From the NCBI RefSeq assembly GCF_001956985.1, contig NZ_CP019082.1, positions 6,758,001 to 6,822,000 on the forward strand: a stretch of 64,000 nucleotides of DNA, in the 5' to 3' direction. The notes below the pieces were generated by a model. The model searched no databases. It was not told the DNA's origin and saw only the letters and a program-made list of their open reading frames with translations. The position numbers and the translations under genes are program-made. Origin of the DNA: Paludisphaera borealis (GTDB lineage Bacteria > Planctomycetota > Planctomycetia > Isosphaerales > Isosphaeraceae). This document shows, piece by piece, positions 50,445-59,331 of this stretch (position 1 is its first letter; each line of letters opens with the position of its first letter).

Positions 50445-53400
50445 ATGGGGTATGATCTCGCGATAGTGACGACGCCGGTGGCGGTGTTCGGCCTGAACTG
50501 GCTGGTGCAATCGTCGGTCTTGCTCGCGTTGGGCCTGGCGGCCGGTCGATTGGCTCGGGGCAGGGGACCGGCGCTTCAGTCGGCCGTGTATCGAACGACG
50601 CTCGCGGCCGTCCTGGTTTGCCCGATCGCCTCGGCGCTCCTCGGCGCGGCGGGTTTCGACGGCTTCTCGCTGCGGCTGCCCGCGCCGGAGAAACCGCCCC
50701 CGGCCCCGGTGATCTCACAGCCGATCGTGGAACGCGTCGAGGAGCCTCCGAGCCCCGACATCGCGTTCATCCCGCCAAGCTTGGTCGAAAGTCCCTCGCC
50801 GACCGCCGACGAGACCGAGATCGACCGCGTCACAGCCCCAGCCGAGACGGAAGCGTCCGAGGCCGTCGCGACGCCGGAGGTTCGTTGGAGCTGGTTCACC
50901 CTCGCGAACGTCGCGGTGATCGGCCTGGCGGCGTGGGGCCTGGGTTCGCTGTTCCTCTCCCTGCGGCTTGTCGTCCAGCAGCGCCGGATGCGACGGTTGC
51001 GGGCTTGCGCCGCGCCGGCCGACGCCGACGCCGAGGCGCTTTGCCGCGCCGTCGCAGCGCGGATGGACGTCGCCGCGCCGACCGTCTGGCGCAGCCCGTT
51101 CCTCTTCAGCCCCTGTCTCGACGGCCTGCGTCGGCCGGCGATCTTGCTGCCCGACGACGTCGACGAGAACTTGCACGAAACGTTTGTTCATGAACTGGCC
51201 CATCTGGCGCGACGAGACGGTCTGTGGAACCTTCTGCGACGCCTGGCCGCCGCCGTCCTCTGGTTCCAGCCGCTGCTCTGGGTTCTCTCGCGACGGCTCG
51301 AAGCGACGGCCGAAGATGTCTGCGACGACTACGTCGTCCACTTCGGCGCCGACCGCGCCCGCTACGCCGGCCTCCTGCTCGGCTTCGCCGGCCGCGCCTT
51401 GCCCCCTCGTTCCCCGTCGGCCGTCGGCATGATCTCACTCCGCTCGATGCTCGCGCGGCGGGTCGTGCGCATCCTCGACACATCGCGGGCGCTCTCGACC
51501 CGCGCCGGCAAGAAGGCGATCCTGGCCACGCTGATTCTCGGTCTCGCCTCGACGACGTTCGCGGGCCTCCTCGGCGTCGGCGGCCAACCGCCCCCCCCGG
51601 AAGCAGCCGAACCTGCCGAGGCCGCCCCCCTGGAGGAGGAAAAATCCCTCGCCGTCGATGTGCCGATCACCGGGCGGATCGTCGACCTCGAAGGCCGGCC
51701 GGTCGCGGGCGTCGTCGTGAAGATCGGGGGGGTGAAGATCCCGAAGGGGGACGACCTGTCGGCCTGGATCGAGGGCGTCAAGAAGGGAGAGCCTCCGTGG
51801 GTCGTGGCTCGGTTGATCGACTGGGATCGCAAGACGCCCGATGTCGAAGGCCGCGAGGCGAAGACCGACGCCGACGGCCGGTTCCGGTTCGACGGGCTGG
51901 GGATGGAGCGCGTTGTGGGGCTGTCGCTGCGAGGCGAGACAATCGCGTACACGACGCTCGACGTCGTTTCGAGGAAGACGGGGCCGATCCCGGCCAAGGG
52001 CTTCGCGAATCACAACGGAGCCAGATCCGAGACGATCTACGGGGCCGATTTCATCTACACCGCCGCCCCCGGCCGGGCCATCGAGGGGGTCGTCAAGGAC
52101 GCGAAGACCGGGAAGCCGCTCGCCGGCGCGGGCGTCTGGAGCGACCGCTTCGCCGGCTCCGACTTCGTGGGCATTCACTCGCTGAAGACCACGACCGACG
52201 CCCACGGCCGGTTCCGCCTGAATGGGTTCCCGAGGGGCAAGGGCAATGCGCTCCACGTCGTGCCGAACGACGATCAGCCCTATTTCATGCGGGAGTTCGA
52301 CCTCCCCGAACCGGAGGGGACGGATCCGATCCAGGTCGACGTCCCCGTGCATAAGGGGATCTGGATCGAAGGCGCGATCACCGACCGCGAGACCGGCAAA
52401 CCGGTGCCCGACGCCTGGCTGCACTACCTGCCGTTCCTCTCGAACACCTTCGCCCAAGCGGCGCCGGAGTTCGGCATGGGCGGCGGTGCGCACGGGGCCG
52501 CCCATCAGGACCGCTACACGTCGAAGGCGGACGGCTCGTTCCGGCTCGTCGGCCTGCCGGGCCGGGCGATCGTCGGGGCAATCGAGTATCAAGACAAGCT
52601 GGTGAAGCTCTACATGCAAGGGGCGGGGTCGGAGTCGATCGCCGGGATGAATAAGAACGGCCACTTCGAGACATACAGCAATCCGGTCATTGCGGGGAAG
52701 CTCTGGCCGACGGTGATGAAGGAGATCGATCCGCCCGCCGACGCGACCTCGTTCCGCGTCGACCTCCAGCCGACCGCGGGCGACTCCGTGCGCGTCCGGA
52801 TCGTCGCGCCGGACGACCGGCCCGTCAAGCCAGTGAAGACGATCGGTCGGACTTCGAAGGGATCGTACGATCGCGACGACGTCGACGCCGCCGAGGCCGA
52901 GGTCCAGCATCTCCACCCGGGCGAAGAGCGTACCACGGCGTTCCGCAGCAAGGAAAGGAACCTCGGCAAGGTCGTCCGCGTGAAGAAAGGGGACGATGCC
53001 GCGGGCCCCGTGCCCGTTAACCTCGAGCCGCTCGCGAAATTGACCGGCGTAGTCGTCGACGAAGACGGAGCCACCGTCTCCGGGGCCAGGGTCCGCACGG
53101 ACCTCCTCCCCTCCGGCGACTTCGCTTCCCGCCTGGAGGAGACGTCGACCGACGAGAAAGGCCGATTCGTCGTCCCCGACGTCCCGACCGGGTGCGAGTA
53201 CGCCATGGTCGTCGAGTCCCCCGGCCCGAACAGGACGAGGAAGATTGCGATCCTCAAGAAAGCCGTCGTCAAGCCGGGCGAGACCACCGACGTCGGCGAA
53301 ATCCGGTTCGGAAACCGAGACGCGCAAGCCGACCAAGCAGCGAAGCCCCCCGCAGCGGGCGCGCCGATCACCGGCCGGATCATCGACCTCGAAGGCCGTC

Positions 53401-55022
53401 CGGTCTCGGGTGTCGTGGCAAAGATTGAGAGCGTGAGCATTCCAAAGGGTGACGATTTAACGGCGTGGATCGAGGGGGTCAAGATCGGTTCGCCCCCATG
53501 GGTCGTCGCTGGCGTCATCGACTGGGATCGCAAAGCACCCGAGGTCAAGGGGCGCGAGGCGACGACCGACGCCGACGGCCGGTTCCGGTTCGACGGGCTC
53601 GGCGCGGAACGCGTCGTGGGGCTCTCCCTGCGAGGCGAGACGACCGCGTACACGTTGATCGACGTCGTCACGCGAAGAATAGCCCCGATCCCCGCCAAGG
53701 GCTTCGCGAACCAGTACGGCCACGGCGCCCAGACCGTCTACGGCGCGGATTTCACCTACTCGGCCGCCCCCAGCCGCCCCGTGGAAGGGGTCGTGAAGGA
53801 CGCGAAGACCGGCGAGCCGCTCGCCGACGCGGGCGTCTGGAGCTACCGCTTCGCCGGCTCCGATTTTGTCGGGACCAAATCGCTGAAGACCCGGACCGAC
53901 GCCACGGGGCGTTTCCGCCTGACCGGGATGCCGAAGGGGAAAGGCAACACGCTCCTCATCGTGCCGAACGACGAACAGCCTTACCTTATGCGGGAGTTCG
54001 AGCTTCCCGACCCGGCGGGATCGGAGCCGGTCAAGGCCGACGTCGCCGTGCATAAGGGCGTATGGATTGAAGGCAAGCTCACGGAGCAGGAGACCGGGAA
54101 GCCCATCCCCAACGCCTGGCTGCACTATCTGCCGTTCCTCTCCAACACATTCGCCCAGGCGACCCCGGAGTTCGGCAAGGACGGTAACACGGACGGCGTC
54201 GGCTATCAGGACCGCTACAAATCGAAGCCCGACGGCTCGTTCCGCCTCGTCGGCCTGCCAGGCCGAGCGATCGTCGGAGCCAAGGCGCTCCTCGACGACC
54301 GCGAGTTGCTGTACATGCAGGGGGCGGGCTCGGACAAAATCGCCGGGATGAAGCCGAACGGCCACTTCGAGACTTACCGCAACCCGGTCGATCCGGGAAA
54401 ACTCTGGCCGACCGTCATGAAGGAGATCGACCCGCCGGCCGACGCTCAGACCGTCCACGTCGACCTCCAGACGACTAACGGCGATTCCGTGAAGATCCGG
54501 ATCGTCGACTCCGGCGGCGGCCCGGTCTCCAAGTTGGAATCCCAGGGGCGGCAGTCGCGTGGTTCGTACGAGGCGAAGCCCGTCGAGACGTCGGACGCCG
54601 AGGTCGCGCATCTCTATCCCGGCGAGGAGCGGACCGTGATGTTCCGGCTGAAGGACCGGAAGCTCGGCAAGGTCGTGCGGGTGAAGAAGGGGAACGACGC
54701 CAAGGGGCCGGTCGTCGTCACACTCGAACCACTCGCGACCTTGATCGGCCGCGTCGTCGACGCCGATGGGGTCGGAGTCTCTGGAGCGAGGGTCCGCCCC
54801 GACTTGCTCCCCTCGGGCGACTTCAGCGCCCGCCTGGCGGCTGTTTCCACTGATGAGAAGGGGAAGTTCGTCGTCCCCGACGTCCCGACCGGATGCGACT
54901 ACGGGCTGGCCGTCGACAGCCTCGGCGCCATCAAGTCGATGCGATTCGCATTCTTCGAGAAAGCCGTCGTCAAGCCCGGCGAAACCACCGACGTCGGCGA
55001 AATCCGGTTCGGAAAGGATTGA
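50445..55022 (+). CDS. BlaR1-like M56 metallopeptidase with two 550-residue regulatory-like modules
   Basis: This 1525-residue protein has a cytoplasmic-membrane protease part. TM segments lie at about 15-38, 52-72 and 155-178. The zinc motif is FVHELAHLARRD (HEXXH about 249-253), and a downstream acidic/Cys motif EATAEDVCDD fits M56. A last TM at about 360-380 places the rest outside. The rest consists of two copies of a 550-residue module (about 407-956 and 974-1523), each with several carboxypeptidase-regulatory-like folds. This replaces the penicillin-binding sensor of true BlaR1. GGGGGGG sits seven bases before ATG 50445; GTG 50439 is possible. With the repressor it should form a signal-relay pair. 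The ligand is unknown. Confidence 0.9.
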   Translation: MGYDLAIVTTPVAVFGLNWLVQSSVLLALGLAAGRLARGRGPALQSAVYRTTLAAVLVCPIASALLGAAGFDGFSLRLPAPEKPPPAPVISQPIVERVEEPPSPDIAFIPPSLVESPSPTADETEIDRVTAPAETEASEAVATPEVRWSWFTLANVAVIGLAAWGLGSLFLSLRLVVQQRRMRRLRACAAPADADAEALCRAVAARMDVAAPTVWRSPFLFSPCLDGLRRPAILLPDDVDENLHETFVHELAHLARRDGLWNLLRRLAAAVLWFQPLLWVLSRRLEATAEDVCDDYVVHFGADRARYAGLLLGFAGRALPPRSPSAVGMISLRSMLARRVVRILDTSRALSTRAGKKAILATLILGLASTTFAGLLGVGGQPPPPEAAEPAEAAPLEEEKSLAVDVPITGRIVDLEGRPVAGVVVKIGGVKIPKGDDLSAWIEGVKKGEPPWVVARLIDWDRKTPDVEGREAKTDADGRFRFDGLGMERVVGLSLRGETIAYTTLDVVSRKTGPIPAKGFANHNGARSETIYGADFIYTAAPGRAIEGVVKDAKTGKPLAGAGVWSDRFAGSDFVGIHSLKTTTDAHGRFRLNGFPRGKGNALHVVPNDDQPYFMREFDLPEPEGTDPIQVDVPVHKGIWIEGAITDRETGKPVPDAWLHYLPFLSNTFAQAAPEFGMGGGAHGAAHQDRYTSKADGSFRLVGLPGRAIVGAIEYQDKLVKLYMQGAGSESIAGMNKNGHFETYSNPVIAGKLWPTVMKEIDPPADATSFRVDLQPTAGDSVRVRIVAPDDRPVKPVKTIGRTSKGSYDRDDVDAAEAEVQHLHPGEERTTAFRSKERNLGKVVRVKKGDDAAGPVPVNLEPLAKLTGVVVDEDGATVSGARVRTDLLPSGDFASRLEETSTDEKGRFVVPDVPTGCEYAMVVESPGPNRTRKIAILKKAVVKPGETTDVGEIRFGNRDAQADQAAKPPAAGAPITGRIIDLEGRPVSGVVAKIESVSIPKGDDLTAWIEGVKIGSPPWVVAGVIDWDRKAPEVKGREATTDADGRFRFDGLGAERVVGLSLRGETTAYTLIDVVTRRIAPIPAKGFANQYGHGAQTVYGADFTYSAAPSRPVEGVVKDAKTGEPLADAGVWSYRFAGSDFVGTKSLKTRTDATGRFRLTGMPKGKGNTLLIVPNDEQPYLMREFELPDPAGSEPVKADVAVHKGVWIEGKLTEQETGKPIPNAWLHYLPFLSNTFAQATPEFGKDGNTDGVGYQDRYKSKPDGSFRLVGLPGRAIVGAKALLDDRELLYMQGAGSDKIAGMKPNGHFETYRNPVDPGKLWPTVMKEIDPPADAQTVHVDLQTTNGDSVKIRIVDSGGGPVSKLESQGRQSRGSYEAKPVETSDAEVAHLYPGEERTVMFRLKDRKLGKVVRVKKGNDAKGPVVVTLEPLATLIGRVVDADGVGVSGARVRPDLLPSGDFSARLAAVSTDEKGKFVVPDVPTGCDYGLAVDSLGAIKSMRFAFFEKAVVKPGETTDVGEIRFGKD
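51663..53312 (+). repeat. 550-codon module, copy 1
   Basis: Encodes from PITGRIVDLEGRPVAGVV to GEIRFG. It is exactly 1650 bases, as is copy 2, with most residues shared by eye. Confidence 0.9.
53364..55013 (+). repeat. 550-codon module, copy 2
   Basis: Encodes from PITGRIIDLEGRPVSGVV to GEIRFG. It starts 1701 bases after copy 1 with a 17-codon linker between. Long shared blocks include WLHYLPFLSNTFAQA and LWPTVMKEIDPPADA. Confidence 0.9.
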
Positions 55023-55029
55023 GCGGCCC

Positions 55030-56400
55030 ATGAACACGTCTCCGTGGTCTCCCTACCGTCCGGCAGACGCCGAGCCTTGGAACCTGGAGCGGGCGTGGAC
55101 GCTGCGCCGGCGGGCCGGGTTCGCGGCGACCTGGGCGGAGCTGGAACGCGACCTGGCCGACGGGCCGGAGAAGGCCGTCGACCGCGTGCTCGACGGCTCG
55201 TGCCGGCTGGCGGGCGTTCCGTCCGACTTCGCCAGGACGGCCGAATTGCTGGGCGACGCGGCGGCGGGCTCGTCGGACGCGCGACGGCTCCAGGCGTGGT
55301 GGCTGTTTCGCTGCCTGTTCACGCACGACCCGCTCCAGGAGCGCCTGACCCTCGCCTGGCACGACCACTTCGCCACGAGCCAGGTCAAGGTGGACGACGT
55401 CGGCGCGATGCACCGTCAGAACGAGACGTTTCGCAAGCTCGGCCGGGGACCGTTCGGCGACCTCCTGCGGGCGCTCCTGCACGATCCGGCCTTGCTCGCG
55501 TGGCTCGACGCCCCGTCGAACCGCAAGCAGAAGCCGAACGAGAACCTGGCGCGCGAATTGATGGAACTGTTCACACTGGGCGTGGGCCGTTATTCCGAGA
55601 GCGACGTCAAGGAGGCCGCGCGGGCACTGACGGGCCTGGGAGTCACGCAAGGTCGGTTCACGATGCGGGCGGACCGTCACGACGACGGGCCGAAGACGGT
55701 CCTCGGGAAAACCGGGAACCTCGACCCCGACGCGCTCGCCGACCTCCTGCTCGCCCAGCCGGCCACGGCCGACCGACTCGCCTGGCGACTCTGCAACACG
55801 TTTCTGGGCGAGAACGTCGCCGACGCCGCGACGCGGACCGCGCTCGCGGAACAGCTTCGCGGCGACGGCCTGCACGTGGGCCGCGCCGTCGACACGATCC
55901 TCCGCTCGCGGATCTTCTTTGGCCCGCGCAACCTGCACGCACGGATCGGCGACCCCGTGGGCTTCGTCGTCGGATCGGTCAGGGCTCTCGAATGCTTCGC
56001 GCCGAGGCCGCCGAGCACGCTGCTCCTGGCCGAGTGGACCGAGCGACTCGGCCAGGCGTTGTTCTTCCCGCCGAACGTCGGCGGCTGGCCGGGCGGACGC
56101 GGCTGGCTCTCGGGCCGGGGCGTCGTGGCTCGTGCGAACTTCGCCGCCGCACTCGCCGAGGGTCGGCTCCACGCCGACGGCAAACCGCCCGACTTCGCGA
56201 GCCTCGCCGAACGGAACGTGAAGACCCGCGAGCCCGACGCGGCCTTGAAGCTCGTCTCCGAAGTGCTCAGCGGCCGGGTCCTTGATCCATCCTCGGCCGA
56301 TGCGATCCAGCGGAGCGCGGGCGACGCCGGCTCGGCGAACGATCGGCTCAACCGGGCCGTCGCCCTCCTGCTGGCCCGTCCGGAAAGTCAACTCGTCTGA
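55030..56400 (+). CDS. DUF1800 family protein
   Basis: This 456-residue protein has the DUF1800 layout: LRRRAGFAATWAELERDLAD, LQAWWLFRCLFTHDPLQERL, TLAWHDHFATSQ, a characteristic KPNENLARELMELFTLGVG, and FFPPNVGGWPGGRGWLS near the end. These proteins are nearly always encoded with DUF1501 proteins in planctomycetes, as here (55 bases upstream of it). The function of the pair is unknown; export is expected for the partner. No signal peptide is seen here. The start, eight bases after the M56 gene, suggests cotranscription with the signalling genes. Confidence 0.9.
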   Translation: MNTSPWSPYRPADAEPWNLERAWTLRRRAGFAATWAELERDLADGPEKAVDRVLDGSCRLAGVPSDFARTAELLGDAAAGSSDARRLQAWWLFRCLFTHDPLQERLTLAWHDHFATSQVKVDDVGAMHRQNETFRKLGRGPFGDLLRALLHDPALLAWLDAPSNRKQKPNENLARELMELFTLGVGRYSESDVKEAARALTGLGVTQGRFTMRADRHDDGPKTVLGKTGNLDPDALADLLLAQPATADRLAWRLCNTFLGENVADAATRTALAEQLRGDGLHVGRAVDTILRSRIFFGPRNLHARIGDPVGFVVGSVRALECFAPRPPSTLLLAEWTERLGQALFFPPNVGGWPGGRGWLSGRGVVARANFAAALAEGRLHADGKPPDFASLAERNVKTREPDAALKLVSEVLSGRVLDPSSADAIQRSAGDAGSANDRLNRAVALLLARPESQLV

Positions 56401-56455
56401 ATGAAGGAAGGCACGTTCACATCCTGCTCTTTTCACTCGATCAGGGGGCCTCGTC

Positions 56456-57637
56456 ATGTTCACGCGACGCGACTTGCTCAGGCGATCGGCGTTCCTCTCG
56501 CTGGCGCCGGTCGTCCCGGAATTCCTCGACAGGACGACCCGCGCGGCGACGCCCGATCGCGACGGCCGGGTGCTGGTGGTGCTCCAGCTCGACGGCGGCA
56601 ACGACGGGATCAACACGGTCGTCCCGTTCGGTGACGAGAACTACAACAAGCACCGTCGCGAGCTTCGGATTCCAACCGACAAGGTCTTGAAGGTCGGCGA
56701 GGGGATCGGCCTGCACCCGTCGATGCGAGCCGCAGCCGACCTGATCGAGAGCCACCGGCTGGCGATCGTACAAGGGGTCGGCTATCCGAACCCCGACCGC
56801 TCGCACTTCGAGAGCATGGCCGTCTGGCAGACCGCGATGCCCGGCAAGCCGGACGCCGCGAACCTGGGCTGGCTCGGCCGGGCGCTCGACGCGGCCCCTC
56901 GGGGCGACGGACCGGCGCTGATCCACGTCGGCGACGAGAACATCCCGCGAGCGTTGTTCTCTCGTCGGGCCGCCTCGACGTCGTTCGCCGACGCCTCCGA
57001 CCTGGCGCTCCGCCTCCCCCCGCCGCCAGCCGAATCTGCCACTTCAACTGACGACCTGACCGCCTTCGTCAACCGCACGGTGGCGACCGCCTATGCGACG
57101 GCCGCCGACCTGGAGGCCGCGGCGGCGAAGCCGGACGGCGGAGCGCGTTATCCCGGCTCGGGATTGGCGAAGCGCTTCGAGCTGGTCGCGCGGTCGATCA
57201 AGGCGAAGTCGCCGGCGCGGGTGTATTACCTGATCCAGGGGGGCTACGACACCCACTCGGTTCAGGCCCCCGCGCAGTCGGCCCTGCTGCGGGAGCTGGC
57301 CGACGCGCTGCGGGCGTTTCTGGACGACCTGGCGGCGAGCAAGCTGGCCGACCGCGTCGCCGTGCTTGCGTTCAGCGAGTTCGGCCGCCGCCCCGAGGAG
57401 AACGGTTCGCTGGGCACCGATCACGGCACCGCCGGCCCCGTGTTCGTCGCCGGGCCGTCGGTCCAGAGCGGCATCGTCGGCCAGGCACCCTCGCTTGGCG
57501 ATCTGGAGAACGACGACCTGAAGTGGTCGATCGATTTCCGGAGCGTTTACGCGACGCTTCTCGACGGCTGGCTGAACCTGCCGGCCGACGAAATCCTCGG
57601 TGGACGGTTCAGCCGGCCGATGATCCTCAAGACCTAG
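56456..57637 (+). CDS. DUF1501 (Tat-exported sulfatase-fold) protein
   Basis: This 393-residue protein starts with a twin-arginine signal (MFTRRDLLRRSAFLSLAPVV). The DUF1501 core resembles the alkaline phosphatase/sulfatase fold. It contains VLVVLQLDGGNDGINTVVPF, VQGVGYPNPDRSHFESMAVW, YLIQGGYDTHSVQAP, LAFSEFGRRPEENGSLGTDH and GTAGPVFVAGPSVQSGIVG. The Asp/His residues in these blocks match the fold's metal-site positions. It is paired with DUF1800. Biochemical activity of the family is not established. Confidence 0.92.
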   Translation: MFTRRDLLRRSAFLSLAPVVPEFLDRTTRAATPDRDGRVLVVLQLDGGNDGINTVVPFGDENYNKHRRELRIPTDKVLKVGEGIGLHPSMRAAADLIESHRLAIVQGVGYPNPDRSHFESMAVWQTAMPGKPDAANLGWLGRALDAAPRGDGPALIHVGDENIPRALFSRRAASTSFADASDLALRLPPPPAESATSTDDLTAFVNRTVATAYATAADLEAAAAKPDGGARYPGSGLAKRFELVARSIKAKSPARVYYLIQGGYDTHSVQAPAQSALLRELADALRAFLDDLAASKLADRVAVLAFSEFGRRPEENGSLGTDHGTAGPVFVAGPSVQSGIVGQAPSLGDLENDDLKWSIDFRSVYATLLDGWLNLPADEILGGRFSRPMILKT

Positions 57638-57651
57638 CCGCGAAGGTCAGG

Positions 57652-58530
57652 TCATTTCTTGCCCTTGGGCGGCTTGGGCGGCGGCGGGGGCTCCTTGGCC
57701 GGGGGGGTCTTGCCAGGATGAGGCGCGGCAGAGCCTTTGGGAGCGTCCTTGGGCTTCGCCTTGGCGGCGTCCTTGGCCGCGTGCGGCTCAACGGCCTCCG
57801 GCTTGATCCCGGGGAGTTCCTTGGATTTCGCCCTGGCGGGTTTCACGGTCGATGCCGGCGGAGGGGAGGGGGCGTGGCCGGCCTTGCCGTGGTGCTCCCA
57901 TCGCGGCGCCTTGGCGTCGGTCGCGAGCGCCGCGTCGTGGGCCATCTCTTCGAGCAGCTCGATGAATTCGGCGCCCCGGTTCTTGGGGATGGCGCGCTCG
58001 ATCAAACCGCGAAGGGTCGAGACGTCGGGCTCGTGAAGCCCGAGGTGCTCAAACGCCTTGCGCGTGGATTCGTCGACCGGAATCGCGTGGCCGCCGAGCG
58101 CCTGTTGAACGACGGTCGCCGTCACGTAGTCGGACGTGAACACCTCGAACGGCTGGAGCGCCTTGAGGGCCTCTTTGAGGGGTTTCTTGGTGAGCTGTTC
58201 GAGAGTGAAGTTGTAGGTCCTCTCGAAGAGCTGGCGGAGGAACCGGCGGATGCGATGGGCCCGGGCGGCAGGATCGGGGATGCCGGCGAGCGTCTCCTGA
58301 ACCTCCTCCAAGGGGCTGACCCGCACTTCGTTCCAGTCGAAGAACTGATCCTTGAATCGCGAGAGCGCCTGGTTGGCCTGTTCTCGGGTCGTGTCTTCGT
58401 GGCAGATCCCGTAGACGACCGCCTCGATGACCGTGAGCCGGGCCGCCGCCTTCTCAGCCTTGGGCTTGTACCGGCGCTTGAGGTAGGCCTGAAGATCCGT
58501 CAAATACTGAGTTTTGCTTTGAGTCGCCAT
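57652..58530 (-). CDS. Degenerate HhH-GPD (endonuclease III-like) protein with basic tail
   Basis: In this 292-residue protein residues about 20-210 follow the Nth helical order. The helix-hairpin-helix zone reads FEVFTSDYVTATVVQQALGG where Nth has a GVGRKTANVV-type segment, so the catalytic lysine is replaced. VDESTRKAFEHLGL matches the VDTHVxRVxxRLG block and keeps the aspartate. The four-cysteine iron-sulfur loop is absent. The last 75 residues are rich in Lys, Pro and Ala (KPPKGKK end). The protein is probably a non-catalytic DNA- or RNA-binding relative. It follows rbfA by 122 bases on the same strand and may be the last gene of that operon. Confidence 0.65.
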   Translation of the reverse strand: MATQSKTQYLTDLQAYLKRRYKPKAEKAAARLTVIEAVVYGICHEDTTREQANQALSRFKDQFFDWNEVRVSPLEEVQETLAGIPDPAARAHRIRRFLRQLFERTYNFTLEQLTKKPLKEALKALQPFEVFTSDYVTATVVQQALGGHAIPVDESTRKAFEHLGLHEPDVSTLRGLIERAIPKNRGAEFIELLEEMAHDAALATDAKAPRWEHHGKAGHAPSPPPASTVKPARAKSKELPGIKPEAVEPHAAKDAAKAKPKDAPKGSAAPHPGKTPPAKEPPPPPKPPKGKK

Positions 58531-58652
58531 GGACCTGTTTGGGGTTGGGTGCGGTTCGGGCGGCTGACGATGCGGGGACCGGCCGAGATCGGGCGGCGCT
58601 CGCTCGGCTCTTCCCGAAACGTCGGGAGAGCCGGCCGCCGAAACGGGAACGC

Positions 58653-59192
58653 TCAGGAATTCGCGCGAGGCGAGCGGCCGGACGCGTCGTCCGGAAGGTC
58701 GTCTTGATCGTCGTCGTCATCGAGATCGTCGTCATCGTCTTGATCGTCGTCGTCGTCTTGATCATCGTCATCGAGATCGTCGTCGTCTTGATCGTCGTCC
58801 GGGTTCGAGTCCGCCGCGAGTCGAGCGGAGGCGCCGCGTGGTTTCTGGTCGGCCGCGACCGCCTCATCGATCAGTCGGCTGATCTCGACCGACTTCTTGA
58901 CGGCGTCATCGAGTTTGAAGCCGAGAATCGGCGTGAACCGAATTTGCAGCCGCGCGGCGACCCGGGCCTGAAGGAATCCGGTGGCGTGCCGCAACCCCTT
59001 CATGGCCAGGTTACGTTCGGCTTCCTTACCCATCACCGAGACGTACACGGTCGCGGTTCGCAGGTCCTGGCTGACCTCGACGCGAAGGACCGTGACGGCC
59101 TGGATGCGGGGGTCCGAAACGTCGAACAAGATGGCCGAAGCGACGACCTCGCGAATGGCCTCGGCGATTCGGAGGCTGCGGTGAGACGACAT
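58653..59192 (-). CDS. rbfA: Ribosome-binding factor A with long acidic tail
   Basis: This 179-residue protein opens with the single-KH RbfA fold (about 1-118): LRIAEAIREVVASAILFDVS, VEVSQDLRTATVYVSVMG and ARLQIRFTPILGFKLDDAVK. RbfA helps mature the 30S subunit. Residues about 129-170 are almost all aspartate, far beyond the usual RbfA end. It lies 139 bases after infB, the normal nusA-infB-rbfA order. The core is certain; the tail is unusual. Confidence 0.92.
   Translation of the reverse strand: MSSHRSLRIAEAIREVVASAILFDVSDPRIQAVTVLRVEVSQDLRTATVYVSVMGKEAERNLAMKGLRHATGFLQARVAARLQIRFTPILGFKLDDAVKKSVEISRLIDEAVAADQKPRGASARLAADSNPDDDQDDDDLDDDDQDDDDDQDDDDDLDDDDDQDDLPDDASGRSPRANS
58697..58803 (-). 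repeat. Asp-codon repeat tract in rbfA
   Basis: Imperfect repeats of GTCGTC/TTGATC units encode the poly-Asp tail (DDDDQDDDDD pattern). The tract is prone to slippage. Confidence 0.7.
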
Positions 59193-59331
59193 CGAGGGTT
59201 CCTTGGTCTATCTAAGGGACGCCGGACCGAGCCGACGAAACACGGGCCGGCCGGCGTGTTCACCGGCTCGACCCGCGAATCCAAAGGCCGCCCCGGCGCG
59301 TCGCCCGGCTGGGCGGGCGCGAGGCTTGGTG

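Noticed and set aside
51435-53336. 633-codon minus-strand ORF opposite the M56 gene
   Set aside because: It arises from the repeated module; a matching shadow exists over copy 2 at 53457-55037, which is a by-product of the duplication.
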